From assembly GCA_036558305.1 (NCBI GenBank), contig DATBFX010000041.1, forward strand, positions 1 through 16,334: DNA of 16,334 bases, given 5' to 3'. The notes under the pieces are model-generated. The model made no database searches and was not told the origin of the DNA. It worked only from the letters and a program-made list of their open reading frames with translations. The stretch's first letter is position 1, and each line of letters begins with the position of its first letter. Made by a program: the position numbers and the translations under genes. Positions 1-6,229 of the stretch are shown here, one piece after another. The DNA is from DATBFX01 sp036558305. Lineage in GTDB: Bacteria; Chloroflexota; Chloroflexia; Thermomicrobiales; UBA6265.

Positions 1-62
1 ACGGCCGCAAAGCCGCGCATCCGCACACCAACAGAAGCCCACACGAGTGGCGCTTCGGCAGT

Positions 63-91
63 AGGATACCCCGAGGAGCGGCGCACGTCAA
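63..91 (-). promoter_or_regulatory. Sigma70-type promoter facing left
   Basis: On the - strand the box TTGACG (91-86) is followed after exactly 17 bp by TATCCT (68-63). Both are close to the sigma70 consensus. It would drive a gene running off the left edge of the window. A possible ATG lies at 20-18 on the - strand, but only six codons are visible and there is no clear ribosome binding site, so no gene is called. The left arm of the 29-bp inverted repeat starts 5 bp upstream of its -35 box. Confidence 0.5.
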
Positions 92-95
92 CGTA

Positions 96-230
96 GGCGG
101 AGGGCGGAGGGCGGGAGAGGGCGGGGAGAACGGGCGGGGACCCAGGGGATGCCCAAGGCAGAGGGTCGAACCAGCGAGATCGCCCCGCCATTGTCCGCCC
201 TCTCCCGCCCTCCGCCCTCCGCCCTCCGCC
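96..230. repeat. 29-bp inverted repeat of GGCGGAG-type heptads
   Basis: Positions 96-124 and 195-223 are perfect reverse complements of 29 bp, separated by 70 bp. The left arm starts with tandem GGCGGAG units and then degenerates into other G-rich units. The right arm is the complementary CTCCGCC series and carries one extra unit, reaching 230. The arms lie directly behind the -35 boxes of two divergent promoters (left at 91-86, right at 237-242). Similar sequence continues past the arms: CTCCGCC is followed by TACGT on one side and TTCGT on the other. The element could act as an operator, a cruciform, or the relic of an inverted duplication of one promoter. No function is known to me. Confidence 0.85.
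102..139 (+). other. Potential G-quadruplex, + strand
   Basis: Seven runs of at least three G occur at 102-104, 109-111, 113-115, 119-121, 123-126, 132-134 and 136-139, with loops of 1 to 6 bases. This satisfies the canonical G3-N1-7 pattern several times over. The complementary arm at 198-224 has five C runs, so the - strand there has the same potential. Whether it folds is an inference from sequence only. Confidence 0.6.
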
Positions 231-236
231 TTCGTG

Positions 237-265
237 TTTACAGGTCCCGTGGTCCAACTTATACT
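237..265 (+). promoter_or_regulatory. Sigma70-type promoter of greA
   Basis: TTTACA (237-242) is followed by a 17-bp spacer and TATACT (260-265), each one base from consensus. Transcription would start near 272, leaving a leader of about 220 nt before the greA start at 491. The right arm of the inverted repeat ends 6 bp upstream of this -35 box. No other promoter as good was seen between here and greA. Confidence 0.65.
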
Positions 266-490
266 TATCTCGCGCAGGAGCTGGGGGTCTTTGCCCTCGG
301 CTCTTTATCCATTACCCGGCAATGCGCTGGCGGTGACGGTGTATCGGCAACTCCGCCGCCTGTGACGTCCTCGTGTTGTGCTGCTGCTTGCGGAATCCGA
401 TCCGTTGTCGAGGCGCCGGCGCGTTCGGCCTCGTCGACGGAGTTTGATCGCGTCCGAGGCTGTGCCAACGGCGACAAGAGGGGCCCGGAG
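266..490 (+). other. Long untranslated leader of greA, no gene seen
   Basis: About 220 nt lie between the predicted promoter and greA. The frame of greA is open through this stretch back to 149, but the translation is unlike any GreA N-terminus. A 6-bp hairpin (CGAGGC at 409-414, GCCTCG at 428-433) is present. I recognise no known riboswitch. The leader could hold a regulatory structure, or a closer promoter may have been missed. Confidence 0.35.
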
Positions 491-958
491 ATGATGAAAG
501 ATCGCACCGTTCGCCTGACCTTAGAGGGCAAAGCGAAACTCGAGGAGGAGCTCGCCCACCTGGTCTCGGTCAAAAAACCAGAACTCGCCACCCGGATTCA
601 GGAGGCGACCGAACACGGCGACATTTCGGACAACAGCGAATACGAGGAACTTAAGGAAGACTTCGTCCTCACCGACGCCCGGATCCACGAACTGGAGCAG
701 ATGCTCGACCGTGCCGAGATCGTCGCGCCACCGACGTCCGGGAGCGTCGGGCTCGGTTCCGTCGTCACGATTCGCGGCGACGACGGGGAAGAGGAGACCT
801 GGCGCCTGGTCGGGCCGGAAGAGGCCGATACACGCGAAGGGACGATATCGACCGACTCTCCCGTCGGCAGCTCGTTGATGGGTTGCAAGGTCGGCGACGC
901 AGCGACCGTATCGACACCCGCCGGCGCCATCGTGTTTACCATCATCAAGGTCACCTAG
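491..958 (+). CDS. greA: Transcription elongation factor GreA
   Basis: The product is 155 aa, the normal GreA length (about 158 in E. coli). GreA inserts its coiled coil into the secondary channel of RNA polymerase and stimulates cleavage of backtracked transcripts. The N-terminal coiled coil covers roughly residues 8-75. Its tip reads HGDISDNSEY (42-51), aligning with HGDLKENAEY of E. coli. The first catalytic acid (E. coli D41) is kept as D44, while E44 is replaced by Asp (D47). The C-terminal FKBP-like domain covers about 80-155 and ends in VFTIIKV, close to the E. coli ending. The start at 491 is preferred because AAGAGGGG (476-483) lies 7 nt upstream; an ATG at 494 is also possible. The frame stays open back to 149, but that extension has no GreA similarity and a low-complexity composition. 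lysS follows after 107 bp. Confidence 0.95.
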   Translation: MMKDRTVRLTLEGKAKLEEELAHLVSVKKPELATRIQEATEHGDISDNSEYEELKEDFVLTDARIHELEQMLDRAEIVAPPTSGSVGLGSVVTIRGDDGEEETWRLVGPEEADTREGTISTDSPVGSSLMGCKVGDAATVSTPAGAIVFTIIKVT

Positions 959-1065
959 CGACCCTGAGTGACGCCACCGGCTATCGGCCGCGGGACGAAG
1001 ACCGTTGCGCCGCGCGCTTCCACGGTCTCGGCTATCCCCGGTTTGTCAAGGATGATCGCCTGCGC

Positions 1066-2595
1066 ATGGACTTTCCCCTCTCGGATCTCCAAGAACAGCG
1101 ACTGCGGAAAGCGGAGGAGTTGCGCCGGCTCGGTCTTGATCCTTATACCCCCCGCGCGAATCGCACCCACACGACCGCGGCGGCGCTCAACCGCTTTGCG
1201 GAGCTGGAGGAGACGTCGGGTCAAAGCGTCGAGGATCAAGAACCGATCACCGTGGCGGGCCGCATCGTCGGCGTCCGGCACATGGGCAAGTCCGTCTTCG
1301 CCCACATCCGGGACGGGCACGGACAGATTCAACTCTACGTGCGCCAAGACGACGTCGGCGAGGAGGCGTTCGAACGGTTTCTGAAGTTGTTCGATCTCAA
1401 CGATTTCGTCGAGGCGTCGGGTACACTTTTCCGCACCCGGACCGGCGAGATTACGCTACGCGTGCGCGACGTGCGCATCCTGACCAAGGCGCTCAATCCG
1501 CCGCCGGAGAAATGGCACGGCCTCCAGGACGTCGAGATTCGTTTTCGCCAGCGGTACGCCGACCTGATCGCGAACGCCGACGTTCGTCGCGTCTTCGAGG
1601 TCCGTGCCCGGACGATCACCGCCATTCGCGCGTATTTGGACGGTCTCGGCTACCTCGAAGTCGAGACACCGACGCTGCAGCCCCTCTACGGCGGTGCCGC
1701 GGCGCGCCCGTTCACCACCTACCACCACGCGCTGGACCAAACATTCTACCTGCGCATCGCCGACGAACTCTACCTGAAGCGACTCATCGTCGGCGGATAC
1801 GAGCGCGTCTACGAGATTTGCAAAGACTTTCGCAACGAGGGCGTCGATCGCAATCACTCACCCGAATTCACGATGCTGGAGTTCTACGAAGCCTTCGCCG
1901 ATTACCGCACGATCATGGAGCGGGTCGAAGGGTTGATCGTCTTCGTCGCCAACCAGGTTTTCGGCGAACCGCGCGTGACGTTCCGCGGTCAGGACATCGA
2001 TCTCACCCCGCCGTGGCCGCGGATGTCCTTGCGAGACGCGATCCTCAGGTACTCGGGAGTCGATTACCTGGCCCATCCCGATCAGCCAGCGCTTCTTGCC
2101 GCCGCGAGAACGGCGGGTGCCGACGTCGACACCGGCACCGTTTGGCCGCGGATCGTCGACGAACTCCTCAAACAGTTCGTCCGGCCAAACCTGATCAGTC
2201 CGACGCTGCTTGTCGATTACCCGGTTGCGCTGTCACCCCTCGCCAAGCGAAAACCGGACGATCCGACCCACGTCGAGCGTTTCCAACCCTTCATCGGCGG
2301 TCTCGAACTCGGCAACGCCTTCACCGAGTTGAACGATCCCCTCGATCAACTCGCGCGCTTCGTCGACCAGCAGCGCGACCGCGCCGCCGGCGACGAAGAA
2401 GCGATGCCCATCGACGAGGATTTCGTCAACGCGCTGATGTACGGGATGCCGCCGACCGGTGGCGTCGGCATCGGGATCGACCGTCTCGTCGTCCTCTTGA
2501 CCGACCAGCAAAGTCTGCGCGACGTCATTCTGTTTCCGGCGATGCGGACGTTGCCCGCGGCCGGTCGCAAGGACGACCAGTCGGCAGGCGGGTAG
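1066..2595 (+). CDS. lysS: Lysyl-tRNA synthetase, class II
   Basis: The product is 509 aa, the usual size of bacterial class II LysRS. It charges tRNA-Lys with lysine using ATP in the cytoplasm. An N-terminal OB-fold anticodon-binding domain lies at about residues 60-145. The catalytic core follows, with motif 1 near 180-205 (ending in YLEVETPTLQ), motif 2 around FRNEG (255-259) followed by HSPEFTMLEFYEA, and motif 3 GIGIDRLVVL near 468-477. The ATG at 1066 gives a typical start (MDFPLSDLQEQRLRKAEELR). AAGGA lies upstream at 1048-1052, with a rather long spacing of 13. The frame is open back to 883 inside greA, but that extension is not LysRS-like. It lies 107 bp downstream of greA with no clear promoter between, so co-transcription is likely. 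Confidence 0.95.
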   Translation: MDFPLSDLQEQRLRKAEELRRLGLDPYTPRANRTHTTAAALNRFAELEETSGQSVEDQEPITVAGRIVGVRHMGKSVFAHIRDGHGQIQLYVRQDDVGEEAFERFLKLFDLNDFVEASGTLFRTRTGEITLRVRDVRILTKALNPPPEKWHGLQDVEIRFRQRYADLIANADVRRVFEVRARTITAIRAYLDGLGYLEVETPTLQPLYGGAAARPFTTYHHALDQTFYLRIADELYLKRLIVGGYERVYEICKDFRNEGVDRNHSPEFTMLEFYEAFADYRTIMERVEGLIVFVANQVFGEPRVTFRGQDIDLTPPWPRMSLRDAILRYSGVDYLAHPDQPALLAAARTAGADVDTGTVWPRIVDELLKQFVRPNLISPTLLVDYPVALSPLAKRKPDDPTHVERFQPFIGGLELGNAFTELNDPLDQLARFVDQQRDRAAGDEEAMPIDEDFVNALMYGMPPTGGVGIGIDRLVVLLTDQQSLRDVILFPAMRTLPAAGRKDDQSAGG

Positions 2596-2596
2596 G

Positions 2597-2640
2597 CGCG
2601 GCCGGCCGCGAATCGGACCGGCGGGCCAGTTCACGGCCCG
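2597..2640 (+). terminator. Paired GC-rich hairpins after lysS
   Basis: Immediately after the lysS stop is a perfect 14-bp palindrome (2597-2610, CGCGGCC/GGCCGCG). It is followed by a hairpin with a 6-bp stem (CGGGCC 2622-2627, GGCCCG 2635-2640) and a 7-nt loop. There is no U tract, so termination is plausible but unproven. The second hairpin overlaps the -35 box of the next predicted promoter. Confidence 0.4.
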
Positions 2641-2658
2641 ATGCGCATGCGCTATCAT
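2630..2658 (+). promoter_or_regulatory. Possible promoter of the small membrane protein
   Basis: TTCACG (2630-2635), a 17-bp spacer and TATCAT (2653-2658) fit a sigma70 promoter moderately well. Transcription would start about 57 nt before the ATG at 2722. The -35 box overlaps the hairpin behind lysS, which makes the two calls compete. Confidence 0.4.
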
Positions 2659-2721
2659 CCAACCCGACGCGGCCACGGGCCGGGTGTGGTCGACCGCGTG
2701 GCGGGGTTAGCGGAGGCGGCA

Positions 2722-2892
2722 ATGAGCGAAAACGGCGTCGAGAAGGATTTCGGTCCGGTCGACCGCTTTAAGGAAGCCAGCGGAATTTATGGTCTCGGTT
2801 TCGAGCGGGAATCATTTCTCGGTTTCATGCTTCCGTTCGCATTCGTTGTCATCGTCGGAGGAATCGGGGCTCTTATCATCTTTTGGCTCTAG
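2722..2892 (+). CDS. Small single-pass membrane protein, unknown function
   Basis: A 56-aa protein that I do not recognise. The first 32 residues are polar and charged (start MSENGVEKDFGPVDRFKEAS). Residues 33-56 form one hydrophobic helix that runs to the very C-terminus (ending GALIIFWL), so the protein looks tail-anchored with its N-terminus probably in the cytoplasm. The start at 2722 is chosen because GGAGG (2712-2716) lies 5 nt upstream. The frame continues upstream to 2641, but that part is arginine-rich and lacks a ribosome binding site. It sits between lysS and the sortase gene, all on the same strand. It could be a small subunit of a membrane complex, but nothing in the sequence says which. 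Confidence 0.7.
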   Translation: MSENGVEKDFGPVDRFKEASGIYGLGFERESFLGFMLPFAFVVIVGGIGALIIFWL

Positions 2893-2935
2893 CGTGTCTT
2901 GAGAAGCCATCCGCCCGTCCTGCGTCGACGGTCCG

Positions 2936-2950
2936 GTGACCCCTGGTCAC
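2936..2950 (+). terminator. Short hairpin after the small membrane gene
   Basis: GTGACC (2936-2941) and GGTCAC (2945-2950) form a perfect 6-bp stem with a 3-nt loop, 43 nt after the stop codon. A pyrimidine-rich stretch containing TTTT follows at about 2960-2980. It is a weak but plausible terminator. Confidence 0.35.
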
Positions 2951-3060
2951 TGCCGATTCTGCCTCTTTTCCTACTTCCCTTCGCGGATTGGATGTCATAA
3001 GATGGCCGTGGGTTTAGGGGATTACCGGGTGCCAGGTTTCTTGCACCGAGAGAGGTTGAA

Positions 3061-4248
3061 ATGCGATCTGGCCGAGCGCTTCGCGCCGCCGTGTGTCGGC
3101 ACGACGGTTCCCACGTGTTCCGCATCGTTCTCGCGACCATGCTCCTCACGTCCGTCGGCTTCTCGATGGCGAGAACGGCCCAAACATCGGCGAATGCCCC
3201 GTCGGAGTATTTTGTCCCGGACACCGGACACGCCCTGGCCGAACCATTCCTCTCCGCGTGGGCCGCGCGCGACGGGATGACGTCGCTCGGCCTACCCGTC
3301 AGCGAACCGACGACCCAGAGCGGACGTCTTGCCCAATACTTCGAGTATGGGTACCTGCAGATGGCTTCTGACTCGAGTTCTTCCGGTCGTCTCGTGCTTC
3401 GCCGTGCGGGCCGAGACCTGCTCATGGCCGGTGGGGACCCCGACCGCACCGTCGGCGGACGGCGAGTCGGGGGCACGCGCACTGCTGCCGCGTACCTCGT
3501 CGCGAAGGGTTCGCCGGCGCCGAAGGTAAGCGGACGCACCAGGGCCTACTACGATCACCACGGTGGCGTTGAACGCTTCGGCCAACCGATTTCGCAGTCC
3601 TATGTCGCCTACGGCAAGCGTACCCAGTGGTTCGAGTTCGGTCGGATCGAATGGGCGCTGACCGACAAGAAGGTCGAGGCGGCACCGGTCGGCTACGAGT
3701 TGGCGCGAATCCGTGGCATCGACACCTCGCCGATCGATCGCGGCACGCTCCCGGCCTTCGATCCCAAGCGATTTCGCGCGTTCCACGGCGATGGCACCAT
3801 CCCGGAAGCGAGCGGACCGTTCAGCCCCGTCACGATCGAGATTCCCAAGATCGCGGTGACCGCCGCGATCGAGAAGGTCGGCATCGTCAAGGGGATCATG
3901 GAAGTCCCGGAAAACGCCTGGAACGTCGGCTGGTACTCGTCGCTTGCCAAACCCGGCGAGCGCACCAACGTCGTCATGGCGGGTCACAAGGACTGGTGGG
4001 GCATCGGCCCGGTCGTCTTCTGGAATCTCGATCTGGTGCAGCCTGGGGACAAGATTTACCTCATCGGCAGGGACGGCAAAGGCTCCACCTACGTCGTCGA
4101 CCGGTCCTGGGAAGTCGACGCGAACATCGACGCCGGAACGATCATCGGCGACACCGGCGGCGAAACGCTGACCCTGATCACCTGCGGCGGCGCCTTCGAT
4201 GGCTCCGAGTATCTCTCCCGCCACGTCGTCCGGGCCGAGCGAATCTGA
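3061..4248 (+). CDS. Exported sortase with two N-terminal surface repeats
   Basis: The product is 395 aa. A hydrophobic segment at about residues 19-36 follows basic residues and looks like a signal peptide or anchor. Two copies of a repeat follow, at about 57-100 (LSAWAARDGMTSLGLPVSEP, QYFEYGYLQ) and 160-200 (GVERFGQPISQS, TQWFEFGRIEW). Such modules are common in exported Chloroflexota proteins as I know them. The C-terminal sortase beta-barrel is about 255-395. It has the catalytic His at 309 (VMAGHKD), Cys at 375 (TLITCGG) and Arg at 387 (YLSRHVV), the complete transpeptidase triad. The layout resembles class E/F sortases, which cleave a sorting motif and join proteins to the cell surface. 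No LPxTG-like substrate is encoded nearby. The ATG at 3061 has GAGAGAGG just upstream. The exact class and substrate are unknown. Confidence 0.88.
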   Translation: MRSGRALRAAVCRHDGSHVFRIVLATMLLTSVGFSMARTAQTSANAPSEYFVPDTGHALAEPFLSAWAARDGMTSLGLPVSEPTTQSGRLAQYFEYGYLQMASDSSSSGRLVLRRAGRDLLMAGGDPDRTVGGRRVGGTRTAAAYLVAKGSPAPKVSGRTRAYYDHHGGVERFGQPISQSYVAYGKRTQWFEFGRIEWALTDKKVEAAPVGYELARIRGIDTSPIDRGTLPAFDPKRFRAFHGDGTIPEASGPFSPVTIEIPKIAVTAAIEKVGIVKGIMEVPENAWNVGWYSSLAKPGERTNVVMAGHKDWWGIGPVVFWNLDLVQPGDKIYLIGRDGKGSTYVVDRSWEVDANIDAGTIIGDTGGETLTLITCGGAFDGSEYLSRHVVRAERI

Positions 4249-4255
4249 GTCGCCG

Positions 4256-4330
4256 ATCGTCAGCCGTCAGAACGGTGCGAAGTCGTCGTCTTGTCTGTCC
4301 GTCTATCCGTCTCTACTGACGACCGACGAC
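4256..4330. terminator. Imperfect inverted repeat between converging genes
   Basis: Positions 4256-4270 pair with 4316-4330 at 13 of 15 positions, around a 45-nt loop. The right arm lies in the last codons of the - strand cyclase gene, whose stop is at 4313. The loop contains the near-repeat CCGTCTAT/CCGTCTCT. It sits where transcripts from the sortase and the cyclase gene meet, so bidirectional termination is plausible. There is no U tract. Confidence 0.35.
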
Positions 4331-5965
4331 TGGGCGAGCCAATCGCACCCGTTCCGGTTGTGCCAAAAAACCGCGCTGCTGACCGGATGTGCTCACTGCC
4401 TCGGTGACCAATCGATCCGCGTCGACGATGACGACGCGGTTCTTCCCCCGTGCCTTCGCGTCGTACATCGCCGCGTCCGCGATGGCGATCACCTGTTTCG
4501 CGGATTGCTCCCCGTTTCGCGAGACCGCCAGGCCGATCGAGACGCCGATGGCCGCCGGAGGATCGGCAGCGGGGCGAAATCCGCAGCGTGCGATCTCGTC
4601 GAGGAGCCGCTGCCCGACCTTGCGCGCGTCGGCCAATTCGAGTCCCGGCAAAATCAGCATGAACTCGTCGCCCGCGTACCGACCGGCGATGTCGGTGCTG
4701 CGGCACGTTCTCGTTAGCACGTCAGCTATCGTCCGCAACACGCGATCTCCCGCCTGATGACCGCACCGGTCGTTGACGGCTTTGAAATTGTCGATGTCGA
4801 GCAGTGCGATGGCCACGCTGCCACCGTACGCGCGGGCGTCCGCCAATTCGCGGTCGAGTCTCTGGTGGACCCTCCGGTGATTGACCAATCCGGTCAAGGG
4901 ATCGAGATCGATCTGTTGGGTCAGGCGACCCGCCGCGCGCTGCGACTCGCCGAGCGTCAATCCCAGCCGCACCATGATCGCGGCGATGATCGCCAGACTG
5001 CCGACGATGACGGGAAGGCCGTGACGCATGCCGGCGCTCGTCGTCGCTTCGACGCCGATCGTGACGAGCAGCAGGAGCGCCTGGCCGTACAGGAGTGCGA
5101 CGCGCCAAAACGGTTCCCCACTCGGGGCAACCTCCAGTTGTGATGGAAGCACGGCACGAGCGCCTCGACGGCGGCGCGCGCCGAAAGTCGCCAACACGAC
5201 GAATCCGGCCAGCCACGCCGGAACCGCCAGCCGGCTAAGGTCGTTCCCGCTCCCCGACATGGACGTTAACCAGAGCACGTCGCCGACCATCAGCAGGCAC
5301 GCGCCGGCGGCGACGAGCCCCAAGGCAGCCGACATGTGTCGGTCGCCCACATGCGAGAGGACGACGAGCAAACTCGCCAGAACGAGCCCTTCACCGCATA
5401 GGTGTAGGGCGACGGTCGTCCTCGCCACCCGACCCAATCCGCCGTCATCGAGTGCCGGTCGGGCAACCCAGGTCCAACCGACCGCGACGAGCGTGGCCGC
5501 GCCGATGACGAAATCCAGAAGACGTTTGATCCCGTTTGGGGACGGCCCTTCTTGAGGGCGAAGACGACCGATCCCGGAGACAAGGAGCGCGATCGTTGCG
5601 AAGAAGGTGGCATTGGCAGCGACGGCGGACACGCTTTCATGTTCGGTGGCTCGTCCGGCGTCGGCCTCAACGATTCGCCAAAGCGCCCACATCCAGCAAC
5701 CCAGGGCAAACAGACGCCGCTCGATAGACGCAGGCGCCCGGCTGCCGGCCTCTACCCAAAGGACCGAGCCACCACCCAGCGCGGCTGCCAGCACGGCAAT
5801 CGTGCCGATCCGGGTGTCGTCGCGGCCGAAGATGACCTGCCATGCCATCACACCGACGAGCATGACGAGGACGAGACCCGGTTTCGCCCACGACGCCCGG
5901 TGTGGACGGGATCGGCGTCGATTGTCGTCTAGTAGCTCGGTGGATTGGGCGCTGCCGCGGTGCAT
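4313..5965 (-). CDS. Membrane diguanylate cyclase (GGDEF domain)
   Basis: The product is 550 aa. About ten hydrophobic helices fill residues 27-336 and form a membrane sensory region I cannot assign to a named family. A GGDEF domain follows at about 353-514. It makes the second messenger c-di-GMP from two GTP. The signature is AGDEF (431-435) instead of GGDEF; A in the first position occurs in active cyclases. The metal-binding DIDNFK (390-395) is kept. An RxxD inhibitory site (RSTD, 422-425) sits five residues before the signature, so product feedback is expected. There is no EAL or HD-GYP partner. The ATG at 5965 is preferred over one at 6016 because AAGGAGATGA, nearly the perfect anti-16S match, ends 7 nt upstream, while 6016 has no ribosome binding site. 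It lies 264 bp from the kinase gene on the same strand. Confidence 0.92.
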   Translation of the reverse strand: MHRGSAQSTELLDDNRRRSRPHRASWAKPGLVLVMLVGVMAWQVIFGRDDTRIGTIAVLAAALGGGSVLWVEAGSRAPASIERRLFALGCWMWALWRIVEADAGRATEHESVSAVAANATFFATIALLVSGIGRLRPQEGPSPNGIKRLLDFVIGAATLVAVGWTWVARPALDDGGLGRVARTTVALHLCGEGLVLASLLVVLSHVGDRHMSAALGLVAAGACLLMVGDVLWLTSMSGSGNDLSRLAVPAWLAGFVVLATFGARRRRGARAVLPSQLEVAPSGEPFWRVALLYGQALLLLVTIGVEATTSAGMRHGLPVIVGSLAIIAAIMVRLGLTLGESQRAAGRLTQQIDLDPLTGLVNHRRVHQRLDRELADARAYGGSVAIALLDIDNFKAVNDRCGHQAGDRVLRTIADVLTRTCRSTDIAGRYAGDEFMLILPGLELADARKVGQRLLDEIARCGFRPAADPPAAIGVSIGLAVSRNGEQSAKQVIAIADAAMYDAKARGKNRVVIVDADRLVTEAVSTSGQQRGFLAQPERVRLARPVVGRQ

Positions 5966-6100
5966 CGGGCCGTCATCTCCTTCCCAGGCGGACCGTCGCG
6001 AGGTCAGGATGTGCATTGGTTGCGCGCTCGACCGTGTCTGGGCCGCCGCGCGGTGCGACTGCCGGTCGGTAGCGGGTCAGCCGGCAAGCGACGTCAACCC

Positions 6101-6118
6101 GGCGGGCGATCGCTCGCC
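6101..6118. repeat. Near-perfect palindrome centred on GCGATCGC
   Basis: The 18-bp sequence GGCGGGCGATCGCTCGCC is self-complementary except for one pair, which is G-U in RNA on one strand. It lies about 110 bp downstream of the kinase stop and 136 bp upstream of the cyclase start, both on the - strand. It could be a terminator or a protein-binding site; without a loop or U tract neither is firm. Confidence 0.4.
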
Positions 6119-6229
6119 AACGCGGGGCACGCCCTTGGTCCTATTCAAGAGGACGCCGTTCCCGCCGGACAAGGGCAGTCATTCCCACCCAGACCGGCCA
6201 CAGGTCACGTGTTGGAGCCGACAAATGGT

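Noticed and set aside
149..490. Extended N-terminus of greA from an ATG at 149
   Set aside because: It would read through the repeat arm and the predicted promoter. Its translation is low-complexity and unlike GreA, whose normal length is matched by the start at 491.
883..1065. lysS starting inside greA
   Set aside because: The extra 61 residues are arginine-rich and not part of LysRS; the ATG at 1066 gives a typical beginning.
959..1065. Separate promoter for lysS
   Set aside because: TTGCGC near 1004 and GCTATC near 1030 are poor matches; co-transcription with greA is simpler.
1512..2771. 419-codon open frame on the + strand
   Set aside because: It overlaps lysS in another frame and is extremely arginine-rich, typical of a GC-driven shadow.
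2998..3003. TAAGAT as -10 box of the sortase gene
   Set aside because: Only four of six bases match and the -35 region (TTCCCT) is weak; it could be real but is not distinguishable from chance.
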